A stretch of DNA of 61,231 nucleotides from Candidatus Halocynthiibacter alkanivorans (GTDB taxonomy: Bacteria; Pseudomonadota; Alphaproteobacteria; Rhodobacterales; Rhodobacteraceae). Below the pieces are notes generated by a model. It was not told the origin of the DNA, made no database searches, and saw only the letters and a list, made by a program, of their open reading frames with translations. The stretch spans positions 1 to 61,231 of the forward strand of contig NZ_QOLB01000035.1 in assembly GCF_003333265.1 (NCBI RefSeq), given 5' to 3'. A program made the position numbers and the translations under genes. This document shows, piece by piece, positions 54,969-61,231 of the stretch. The stretch's first letter is position 1, and every line of letters begins with the position of its first letter.

Positions 54969-55760
54969 TCAGCCCTCCGGCCCGCCGGTCTCAAACGGGC
55001 AGAACTGAACATATTGCAGGGTTACATCCGCGTTCTCAACGCAGAGCACACCAAATTCAGGGGCTTCCTGCGCCGGGTGAAAACTGTCCCAATCCCACGC
55101 CGGTCTCGGTGGGGGCGCCTGGTAAAGCACCGAACGCATAGTGGCAAAGGCAATGCCCCTGACCGTGCCCGATACAGGGCGGTGCACATGGCCAATGAAC
55201 AGGTGCCGGATGTTGGGATACCCTTGCAGCAGATCCAGAAACGCCGCGCCGTTTTCCATATTGGCGCTGTCCTGCATTGGCAGCCCAAGGCGCATGGGTG
55301 GGTGGTGCATGAACAGGAAGACCGGCGTGTCACCGGCCCGGTCCAGTTCGCGCGCAAGCCAGCGCATCCGGGCCGCACAGAATTCGCCGCCATCCGCGCC
55401 GGTTTTTTGGGTGTCGAGGCAGATCAGCAGGCCCTCAGCCGTCGTAATGGTGTATTGAATGAACTCCGCCATGCAGCCTTCGGGCAGCGGCAGCACTTCA
55501 CGTAACAAGGGCCGGTCGTCATGATTTCCGGCCATCGGGAAATACGGCACCGACAGTCGGTCAAGATGCTGTTTCAGCGCCTGATAGTCACGCCGGTTGC
55601 CCCGGTTCACCAGATCGCCGGACAGAATGCACAGGTCACTGTCGCCGTAATGTGCATTCACATGGTCGACCGCCGCCGCGAGCCGCACACCCGGGTCATG
55701 GCCAAGAACATCGCCACTGGCAGAGAAATGAGGATCAGACATCCAGACAGTTTTTAGCAT
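54969..55760 (-). CDS. Calcineurin-like phosphodiesterase, CpdA type
   Basis: The 263-residue metallophosphoesterase has all metal-binding blocks in order: WMSDPHFS (D-x-H), CILSGDLVNRG (GD), MAGNHDDRP (GNHD), LFMHHPPM (H) and FIGHVHRP (GHxH). Layout and the FIGHVHR ending fit the class III 3',5'-cAMP phosphodiesterases (CpdA), but substrate cannot be read from sequence and phospholipase or other diesters are possible. I chose the ATG at 55760 with GGAG upstream. In-frame open sequence further up consists of the noncoding repeat region. Confidence 0.87.
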   Translation of the reverse strand: MLKTVWMSDPHFSASGDVLGHDPGVRLAAAVDHVNAHYGDSDLCILSGDLVNRGNRRDYQALKQHLDRLSVPYFPMAGNHDDRPLLREVLPLPEGCMAEFIQYTITTAEGLLICLDTQKTGADGGEFCAARMRWLARELDRAGDTPVFLFMHHPPMRLGLPMQDSANMENGAAFLDLLQGYPNIRHLFIGHVHRPVSGTVRGIAFATMRSVLYQAPPPRPAWDWDSFHPAQEAPEFGVLCVENADVTLQYVQFCPFETGGPEG

Positions 55761-55880
55761 GAGGTGCTCCGCAGACAATGAGGCTATGTCTGTATCGCCC
55801 ATCCGCTGCAGGTTGCAAAGCCCGTCCGTGTTTTCCTCCCCCAGCATGCTGCACAATGGCCCCGGCGCGCCCGCACACCA

Positions 55881-55950
55881 GGCCGCAAAAACGCGGGTTC
55901 CGGCGCAGCGGTTGTGAATTGATCGCGGGGAGAAACCGCCGCAGCACAGA
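55881..55950. repeat. Diverged direct repeat, copy A
   Basis: Copy A aligns without gaps to 56051-56120 at an offset of exactly 170 bp. By hand count 56 of 70 positions agree, including the identical decamer GCAGCACAGA at the end. Confidence 0.75.
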
Positions 55951-56050
55951 GGGGGTGCAGCCAAGCAAGACGGGGAGTGCGTTGAACTGGTCGCGCCCGC
56001 CGCATGCCCCCAAAATGCCGCCCTGTCGCCACCGCCTTCACCGCCTTCAC

Positions 56051-56120
56051 CGCCACAGAAACGCTGGTTCCAGCGTCGCGCTTGTGCTTTGATCCCGGCG
56101 AGCAACGGCCGCAGCACAGA
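56051..56120. repeat. Diverged direct repeat, copy B
   Basis: Copy B contains a perfect CGCTGG/CCAGCG hairpin (56063-56068 with 56071-56076), where copy A has one mismatch. It ends 31 bp before the start of the MBL-hydrolase gene, so it probably lies in its promoter or leader. Confidence 0.75.
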
Positions 56121-56151
56121 GAGGCGTGCGGACAACAGGACAGGAATAAAA

Positions 56152-57006
56152 ATGGAAGATTTCACCGTACTGATCGGCAGCAAAGGCGGGCCGGCAATCC
56201 GACCGGGCTCGTCCATGCCAACGTCAAACCTGCTGCGGCTCGGCGGGCGCAATATTGTGGTGGATTGTGGACTGGGTGTCAGTGCCGGCGTGGTCAGCCA
56301 GGGCGTGTCGCTGAGTGAGATTGACCTCATAGTCATCACCCATCTGCATTCGGATCATTATCTGGAGTTGGGGCCGATGATCCACACTGCCTGGACCGCA
56401 GGTCTGAAACAGCCGCTCCGGGTGATCGGTCCTGCCGGGTTGGACGCGTATTGGGACGGGTTTCTGGCCTCGATGGCGTTTGATATTGAATTGCGGCTGG
56501 CGGATGAGGGCCGTCCTGATCTGCGCGCCCTGATCGAGATTGAAGAGATTACTGAGGGCACCACCGACCTGGGCGGAGGGCTGATACTGAAAGTGATGCG
56601 CAACGTGCATCCGCCGATTGACGACAGTTTTGCGCTGCGCTTTGAAGCCGGTGAAAAAGCGGTGGTGTTTTCCGGCGACACTGCACCGATGGCTGAGATG
56701 GCGGAGTTCGCCCGCGGTGCCGATCTGCTGGTGCATGAGGCGATGTTGCTGGCGGCGGTGGATGCGCTTTGTGCGCGTGTCGGCAATGGCGACGACCGGT
56801 TGAAACGCCACCTGCTGCGCTCCCACTCGGCGGTGGAAGAGGTGGCCCGCATCGCCACAGAGGCCGGTGTCGGCGCATTGGCATTAAACCATCTGATCCC
56901 GGGAGATGACCCGGATTTCGGGCCGCAGCACTGGCACGAAGCCATCGGCGATCTTTGGCGTGGCCCGTTGCACCTGGGACACGACCGGTTGCGGATCGAG
57001 ATCTGA
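56152..57006 (+). CDS. MBL-fold metallo-hydrolase
   Basis: The 284-residue protein has the metallo-beta-lactamase motif THLHSDHYLELG with both histidines and the aspartate. Further ligands follow: NVHPPIDDSF (His), VVFSGDTAP (Asp) and ALNHLIPGDDP (His). The order and the tRNase Z-like RRSHSAVEEVARIA region suggest the arylsulfatase/RNase Z-like branch that acts on sulfate, phosphate or lactone substrates. There is no signal peptide. The ATG at 56152 lies behind CAGGAATAAA. It is a single-gene unit preceded by the duplicated 70-bp element. Substrate unknown. Confidence 0.88.
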   Translation: MEDFTVLIGSKGGPAIRPGSSMPTSNLLRLGGRNIVVDCGLGVSAGVVSQGVSLSEIDLIVITHLHSDHYLELGPMIHTAWTAGLKQPLRVIGPAGLDAYWDGFLASMAFDIELRLADEGRPDLRALIEIEEITEGTTDLGGGLILKVMRNVHPPIDDSFALRFEAGEKAVVFSGDTAPMAEMAEFARGADLLVHEAMLLAAVDALCARVGNGDDRLKRHLLRSHSAVEEVARIATEAGVGALALNHLIPGDDPDFGPQHWHEAIGDLWRGPLHLGHDRLRIEI

Positions 57007-57413
57007 CCATACGTCAACTATCGGAAACGATACTTGTCTGCTGCCGCTTTTCCGATGCAGGATCTGTCTGGCTGCACTGAGGCGCTGGGTCGATTTTGTG
57101 GTTACTAACAGATGTTTGGGAGCTCTGTCTGAAATCCCGCCGGTATTGATCCACCGGCAGCAATCCTGATCCGGCCAGTGGGAGGTGTGTGCTGTATATT
57201 TGAGAGAAAATGTATATGCACGAAGCTGCGGGGGTTCTTCACAGGCCCCCGCTTTTCGTTTCAGGCCCTGATATCCTGAACGCCGCACCAACCGGAACAC
57301 AGCTTTGTGCGAGACGCGGCGCCCCGCGAACACCGGCACGCTGAACCCGGCGCGGGAAAGCGGTGCCCCCGAGGTTCACCCGGTGGTCAGGCCGCTTCAG
57401 CGCCGTTCCCTCG
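57007..57413. other. Gene-free gap between convergent genes
   Basis: These 407 bp between the MBL-hydrolase and LuxR genes have no coding frame. The middle (about 57185-57225) is AT-rich and leads into a terminator-like hairpin, so a short RNA ending at 57256 is conceivable. No known RNA family is recognised. Confidence 0.5.
57228..57256 (+). terminator. Terminator-like hairpin
   Basis: GCGGGGG (57228-57234) pairs with CCCCCGC (57246-57252), followed by four T. It is 222 bp past the MBL-hydrolase stop, rather far for its terminator, so it may instead end a separate short transcript. Confidence 0.6.
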
Positions 57414-58157
57414 TTAAAACGAAATCAGCCCGTCTCGGATGGCGCGGGCCAGCGCCTGTTCCCTTGTGCGGGCGCCCAGTTTCTGACGGGCGGACTGAAA
57501 ATATTTGCGCACGGTGACTTCGGCGAGCTGAAGCCGCTCCGCAATGCGCTGGGTTTTCAACCCGAGCGCCAGATAGAGCAGCACTTCCCTCTCGCGGTTT
57601 GACAGCACCGGCACGGCTCCGTCAAACCGCGCCGCGTCACGCAGCCCGCTTTCGGCCCCCTCGAACAGATAGGCGTTGAACACCATGGTCAGAAGCGCCA
57701 GTTGGTCGCTGACTTCGCCGTTGAGATTCTTGTCAAATTCAAGATCAGAGGAAAATACCACCACCCGCGTGTTGCCCGTCAGGTCGCTGTCAAAAGGCAC
57801 CACCAACACCGATTGGTAGCCCATGTCAGTCATGCTGTGATTGAGTTCCAGCGCCTGCGGATTGCGCGCCTCCCCTGCGCGCAGGGTGCCGCCGCGGATC
57901 ACCAGCGGCCGGCGCGAGCGCTGTGCATGCTGCGGCAGCGGGTCGCCAACCACCAGATTGCGTTCAATATATTGCGCCAGCCAGCGCTCATCCATTGACG
58001 AGCGGAAAAAGGACGGCACCGGGTTGGTGCCGTTGATCACCGCCACACTCAGCGAGTTGCCGCCAAATTCTGCGACCAGTTCAAGCGCCGTGTCCCAGCG
58101 GGCGTCCGCCGATTTCAAACCGGAGAACCGGTCAAATAATTCTGCTGCTGCATGCAT
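57414..58157 (-). CDS. LuxR-family quorum-sensing-type regulator
   Basis: The 247-residue protein has an N-terminal autoinducer-binding domain (about 15-160). In it, WLAQYIERNLVVGDPLPQHA holds the conserved Tyr, Asp and Pro positions that contact acyl-homoserine lactones. The C-terminal LuxR HTH (about 178-240) reads VLSNREREVLLYLALGLKTQRIAERLQLAEVTVRKYFQ, split over the scaffold and recognition helices. No luxI-type synthase is in the window, so it is a LuxR solo that may sense signals made elsewhere. I chose the ATG at 58157. It is divergent from parE. Confidence 0.88.
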   Translation of the reverse strand: MHAAAELFDRFSGLKSADARWDTALELVAEFGGNSLSVAVINGTNPVPSFFRSSMDERWLAQYIERNLVVGDPLPQHAQRSRRPLVIRGGTLRAGEARNPQALELNHSMTDMGYQSVLVVPFDSDLTGNTRVVVFSSDLEFDKNLNGEVSDQLALLTMVFNAYLFEGAESGLRDAARFDGAVPVLSNREREVLLYLALGLKTQRIAERLQLAEVTVRKYFQSARQKLGARTREQALARAIRDGLISF

Positions 58158-58328
58158 GGTCAACCTGCCCCCCAAGCAAATTACCGAATGTTATCAACTC
58201 ATAAGATAGACGCGGACCGCCCGATAATAAAGAGGCAGTTTACAACCAATAACAAAGCAGATGTTGCCCCTGCCGCCGGACCTGCCATAATGATTGCCCA
58301 AACCCTAACAATACCGAGCAGCTGCCCC

Positions 58329-60284
58329 ATGTCTGACGATCTTCTGGCCACGGCCGAGCCTGAATATGATGCTTCTTCCATTGAAGTGCTTGAGGGGCTG
58401 GAACCTGTGCGGCTGCGACCGGGCATGTATATCGGCGGCACCGATGAGCGGGCGCTGCACCACCTGGTGGCGGAAGTTCTCGACAACTCGATGGATGAGG
58501 CGGTGGCCGGTCATGCCACCCGGATTGAAGTGGAATTACACGCCGATTTTTCGGTGACCGTGCGCGACAACGGCCGCGGTATTCCGATCGATCCGCATCC
58601 GAAATTCCCCGGCAAATCGGCGCTGGAAGTTATTTTCTGCACTCTGCATTCGGGCGGAAAATTCTCGGGCAAAGCCTATCAGACCTCCGGTGGTCTGCAC
58701 GGGGTGGGCAGCTCGGTGGTCAACGCGTTGTCAGATTCGCTGATTGTACAGGTGGCCAAGAACCGCGAGCTTTATGAGCAGCGTTTTTCCCGCGGTCTGC
58801 CGCTGGGACCGGTGGAAAAGATCGGCCAGGCCCCCAACCGGCGCGGCACCACGGTGACCTTTCATGCCGATGAGCAGATTTTCGGCCATCACCGCTTCAA
58901 ACCCAAACGGCTGATGACGCTGGTGCGCTCCAAAGCCTTCCTGTTCTCCGGCGTTGAAATCCGCTGGAAAACCGAGATCGACGACGGCGAGACGCCAAAA
59001 GACGCGGTGTTCCACTTCCCCGGCGGGCTGAAAGACTACCTCTCGGACGTGATGGGCAAAGCCTCGGTCTATGCCGACGCGCCCTTTGCCGGCAAAGTCG
59101 ATTTCAAGGAGAAGTTCGGCCAGCCCGGCTCGGTCGAATGGGCGGTGAACTGGACCCCGTCGCGCGATGGGTTCATCCAGAGCTATTGTAACACCGTGCC
59201 CACGCCCGAAGGCGGCACCCATGTCACCGGCTTCTGGGCGGCGATGCTGAAGGGTATCAAAGGCTACGGCGAGCTGGTCGGCAATAAAAAGGCCGCGCAG
59301 ATCACCCGCGAAGATCTGATGGCCGGCGGCTGCGCCCTGGTCAGCTGTTTCATTGCCGATCCCTCATTTGTCGGCCAGACCAAGGACCGGTTGTCGAGCG
59401 AATTTGCCACCCGTCTGGTGGAACAGTCGGTGCGCGACCATTTTGACAACTGGCTGGCCGCAGACACCAAATCGGCCGGCGCCATTCTTGATTTCCTCGT
59501 GCTGCGGGCGGAAGAGCGTCTGCGCCGGCGCCAGGAAAAAGAAACCCAGCGCAAGACCGCGACCAAAAAGCTGCGCCTGCCCGGCAAACTGGTGGATTGC
59601 TCCTCCAATACCCGCGACGGCACGGAACTGTTCATCGTGGAAGGCGATTCTGCGGGCGGTTCCGCCAAGATGGCGCGCAACCGCAAGAACCAGGCGCTGC
59701 TGCCGCTGCGCGGAAAAATCCTCAACGTGCTCGGCGCTGCCAGTTCCAAGATCGGCACCAACTCGGAGATCAGTGACCTCTCACAAGCGCTTGGCGTCAG
59801 CCTGGGCACAAGGTTCAACATCGACGATCTGCGCTATGATAAAATCATCATCATGACCGACGCGGATGTGGACGGGGCGCATATCGCCGCTCTGCTGATG
59901 ACGTTCTTCTTCACCCAGATGCGGCCGATGATTGATGCCGGGCACCTGTATCTGGCCTGCCCGCCGCTGTTCCGCCTGACCCAGGGCGCCAAACGGGTCT
60001 ATTGCATCGATGAGGCGGAAAAAGACGCCCAGATGGCCAAAGGGCTTGGCGGCCGCGGCAAGATCGACGTCAGCCGCTTTAAAGGGCTGGGCGAGATGGA
60101 CGCGAAGGACCTGAAACTGACCACCATGGATCCGGGCTCACGCACGCTGATCCGGGTGACGATTGATGAGGACGAGCCGGGCGAAACCGCCGACCTGGTC
60201 GAACGGCTGATGGGCAAAAAACCCGAGCTGCGGTTCGAATATATCCAGGAAAACGCCCGGTTCGTTGAGGAGCTGGATGTTTAG
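58329..60284 (+). CDS. parE: DNA topoisomerase IV subunit B
   Basis: ParE is the ATPase subunit of topoisomerase IV, which decatenates daughter chromosomes. The 651-residue protein has the GHKL ATPase domain (EVLDNSMDEAVAGHA, DNGRGIPID, TSGGLHGVGSSVVNALS) and the TOPRIM domain (LFIVEGDSAGGSAKMARN, IIIMTDADVDGAHIA). The C-terminal FKGLGEMDAKDLKLTTMDP is also present. It is shorter than GyrB, lacks the GyrB insertion, and keeps GRGIPID typical of ParE. The ATG at 58329 is chosen; the frame is open upstream into the LuxR gene on the other strand. The stop is followed by an inserted AT-rich gene. Confidence 0.93.
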   Translation: MSDDLLATAEPEYDASSIEVLEGLEPVRLRPGMYIGGTDERALHHLVAEVLDNSMDEAVAGHATRIEVELHADFSVTVRDNGRGIPIDPHPKFPGKSALEVIFCTLHSGGKFSGKAYQTSGGLHGVGSSVVNALSDSLIVQVAKNRELYEQRFSRGLPLGPVEKIGQAPNRRGTTVTFHADEQIFGHHRFKPKRLMTLVRSKAFLFSGVEIRWKTEIDDGETPKDAVFHFPGGLKDYLSDVMGKASVYADAPFAGKVDFKEKFGQPGSVEWAVNWTPSRDGFIQSYCNTVPTPEGGTHVTGFWAAMLKGIKGYGELVGNKKAAQITREDLMAGGCALVSCFIADPSFVGQTKDRLSSEFATRLVEQSVRDHFDNWLAADTKSAGAILDFLVLRAEERLRRRQEKETQRKTATKKLRLPGKLVDCSSNTRDGTELFIVEGDSAGGSAKMARNRKNQALLPLRGKILNVLGAASSKIGTNSEISDLSQALGVSLGTRFNIDDLRYDKIIIMTDADVDGAHIAALLMTFFFTQMRPMIDAGHLYLACPPLFRLTQGAKRVYCIDEAEKDAQMAKGLGGRGKIDVSRFKGLGEMDAKDLKLTTMDPGSRTLIRVTIDEDEPGETADLVERLMGKKPELRFEYIQENARFVEELDV

Positions 60285-60313
60285 GAGGGGGCGGCAATGG
60301 CCGAAGCATTGAT

Positions 60314-61180
60314 GTGAGGCAAAAACTTTTAAAAGTAAGCAGTTTCTCTAAAGCGTCAATTTTAGAGGCACAACGAGAAGTAGACCAAATTTTTTACGAC
60401 ATCGACGCCCCCGAGAATAGAGACAAAGCGTTAATTCGACTGTTTGCGTTTTTGAAAGGCCGAACGGCAGCAGCGCAAGTTCTGGTCGAATATGACATGC
60501 ACTGGGACGCAGAAATCTTATTGCGGCCATTTTATGAGGCTTGCGCCAAAATTTTATTTATTTGCTATCAACTTCCTGAAAATAAAGGAAAAATTGCAAA
60601 TGAGTTCCTATTTGAATTGTCAGAAATTCATTCACTTCAGAATAAAAACAAGGCTGAACCGGCTCGAAAGCTAATGGAAACACATGACGAAACCAATGGT
60701 GAGAAAGCAATGGCTGCGCTCCAAGACGACAGGATTTTCACTTTTTCGAAGCTTTCACGAAAAGAGCGTCAATCATTGCTCCGCAGGTGGTCATTTAGCA
60801 GCATTATATGTTTCCTCGATCAAGAAGCTGCGGAATTCGCTCCAACCAAAAACATTGGGGCACTTACTCATATGTATTCCGCCCAAAGCCATCTGTCACA
60901 TGCAGACATTTGCGGACTTGGATTGATTGAAGATGAAGCATTGCGATCGAATTCTGATCTACAGGCTAAAGTCGCTTCACATATTTGCCGCATCCTCTCC
61001 GACCAAAGTAGTTTGTGGCTAATTTGTATGGAAGCATTACGCTGGACCCGCGGAGAAACAATATTTGGGACACACTCAGCTTGGAAACATTGGAAGTGCA
61101 TGAACTCACATACCGCTCCCATTAACGAGCACTTTTGGAAAACTCAAACCGAGTACTATGACAAGTATAGCAAAACATAA
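60314..61180 (+). CDS. AT-rich accessory gene, DUF5677-like hypothetical
   Basis: The 288-residue protein is mostly helical with no signal peptide. DAEILLRPFYEACAKILFICYQ (about 61-82) and YSAQSHLSHADICG (about 190-203) resemble the R-x3-E and S-x2-H blocks of DUF5677 proteins, but I cannot confirm the family. Composition is quite unlike the rest of the window: 60541-60600 has 16 G+C in 60 bases, and codons end mostly in A or T. The start is a GTG at 60314 without a clear Shine-Dalgarno of its own. It appears inserted behind parE. It is probably horizontally acquired; DUF5677 genes are often found in variable islands. Confidence 0.7.
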   Translation: MRQKLLKVSSFSKASILEAQREVDQIFYDIDAPENRDKALIRLFAFLKGRTAAAQVLVEYDMHWDAEILLRPFYEACAKILFICYQLPENKGKIANEFLFELSEIHSLQNKNKAEPARKLMETHDETNGEKAMAALQDDRIFTFSKLSRKERQSLLRRWSFSSIICFLDQEAAEFAPTKNIGALTHMYSAQSHLSHADICGLGLIEDEALRSNSDLQAKVASHICRILSDQSSLWLICMEALRWTRGETIFGTHSAWKHWKCMNSHTAPINEHFWKTQTEYYDKYSKT

Positions 61181-61231
61181 ATAATTACGCATGCACCTTA
61201 GGGCCGCGCCTGACTCGGGGTGGGGGCGAAC
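61181..61231. other. Right edge of the AT-rich insert
   Basis: After the stop codon at 61180 the sequence stays AT-rich for about 20 bases (ATAATTACGCATGC) and turns sharply GC-rich from 61201. The right boundary of the acquired segment therefore probably lies near 61200. The window ends before any further gene. Confidence 0.5.

Larger units (their letters stand above)
55761..56151. other. Gap with a duplicated 70-bp sequence
   Basis: This 391-bp stretch between the divergent phosphodiesterase and MBL-hydrolase genes has no coding frame. It contains two copies of a related sequence at 55881-55950 and 56051-56120 (separate entry). Confidence 0.55.

Noticed and set aside
61201-61214. 14-mer GGGCCGCGCCTGAC at the window end also present at 41493-41506, possible attachment repeat
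   Set aside because: In a GC-rich 61-kb sequence a 14-base match is expected by chance, and the two sites differ at once beyond it.

Overview
The window looks like chromosomal DNA of a roseobacter-type alphaproteobacterium (Rhodobacterales). The reasons are its GC-rich base composition, high GC at third codon positions, and gene neighbourhoods I know from that group: hflK-hflC-DUF2065-Do protease, phaZ divergent from phaC-phaP-phaR, an LdtR-type regulator beside sdhE, and a two-permease amino-acid ABC operon. I see no rRNA, tRNA, CRISPR array, transposase or phage module. The genus is not determined.

Layout. 1-6.8 kb: a secreted hypothetical protein, xseA divergent from purD, a coupled 2Fe-2S ferredoxin and FG-GAP protein, and a peptidoglycan-binding lipoprotein. 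7-15 kb (mostly minus strand): a Do-family protease, DUF2065, hflC and hflK, then gor, a PH-like membrane protein and rpiA, then a DUF454 protein converging on thiamine pyrophosphokinase. 15.1-22.8 kb: a 1052-residue acidic repeat protein, purA with DUF2842, a small membrane protein, secG and pyrG. 23.3-31.9 kb: an Lrp regulator divergent from a LysE exporter, DUF1330, TerB, an amino-acid ABC transporter with a class I glutamine amidotransferase, a DegT-type aminotransferase and a LysR regulator. 31.9-36.4 kb: the PHA locus phaR, phaP, phaC and phaZ with palindromic TGC-N3-GCA operator-like sites. 36.5-42.7 kb: a VOC protein, an alpha/beta hydrolase, thrS, an ArsC-like protein, cspA and thyX, with a structured gene-free stretch between cspA and thyX. 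42.9-49.3 kb (accessory in character): a TbpB-like surface lipoprotein with a Slam-like outer-membrane assembly protein, glyoxalase, an SGNH hydrolase, two tandem DUF1194 VWA-like proteins, and a MarR regulator whose gene is bracketed by two copies of the same palindrome. 49.5-60.3 kb: LdtR-type MarR regulator, sdhE, an XRE regulator, aspartate aminotransferase, a gene-free minisatellite region, MATE efflux pump, phosphodiesterase, MBL-fold hydrolase, a LuxR solo and parE. 60.3-61.2 kb: one strikingly AT-rich gene inserted behind parE.

The most interesting items are: (1) an ABC permease whose reading frame continues 26 codons upstream of its first ATG to an ATT codon with a good Shine-Dalgarno, beside an ATG mini-ORF ending at a T5-TGA site where a +1 shift would restore frame; (2) the TbpB-like/Slam-like pair; (3) the AT-rich cargo gene at 60314-61180 with a stub reading frame at its left junction; (4) a set of near-identical PhaR-type palindromes, one far from any pha gene; (5) a duplicated terminator-like element around a long imperfect hairpin behind thyX; and (6) an 80%-identical duplicated 70-bp sequence upstream of the MBL hydrolase. 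All functional calls rest on reading the translated sequences; no database search was run.
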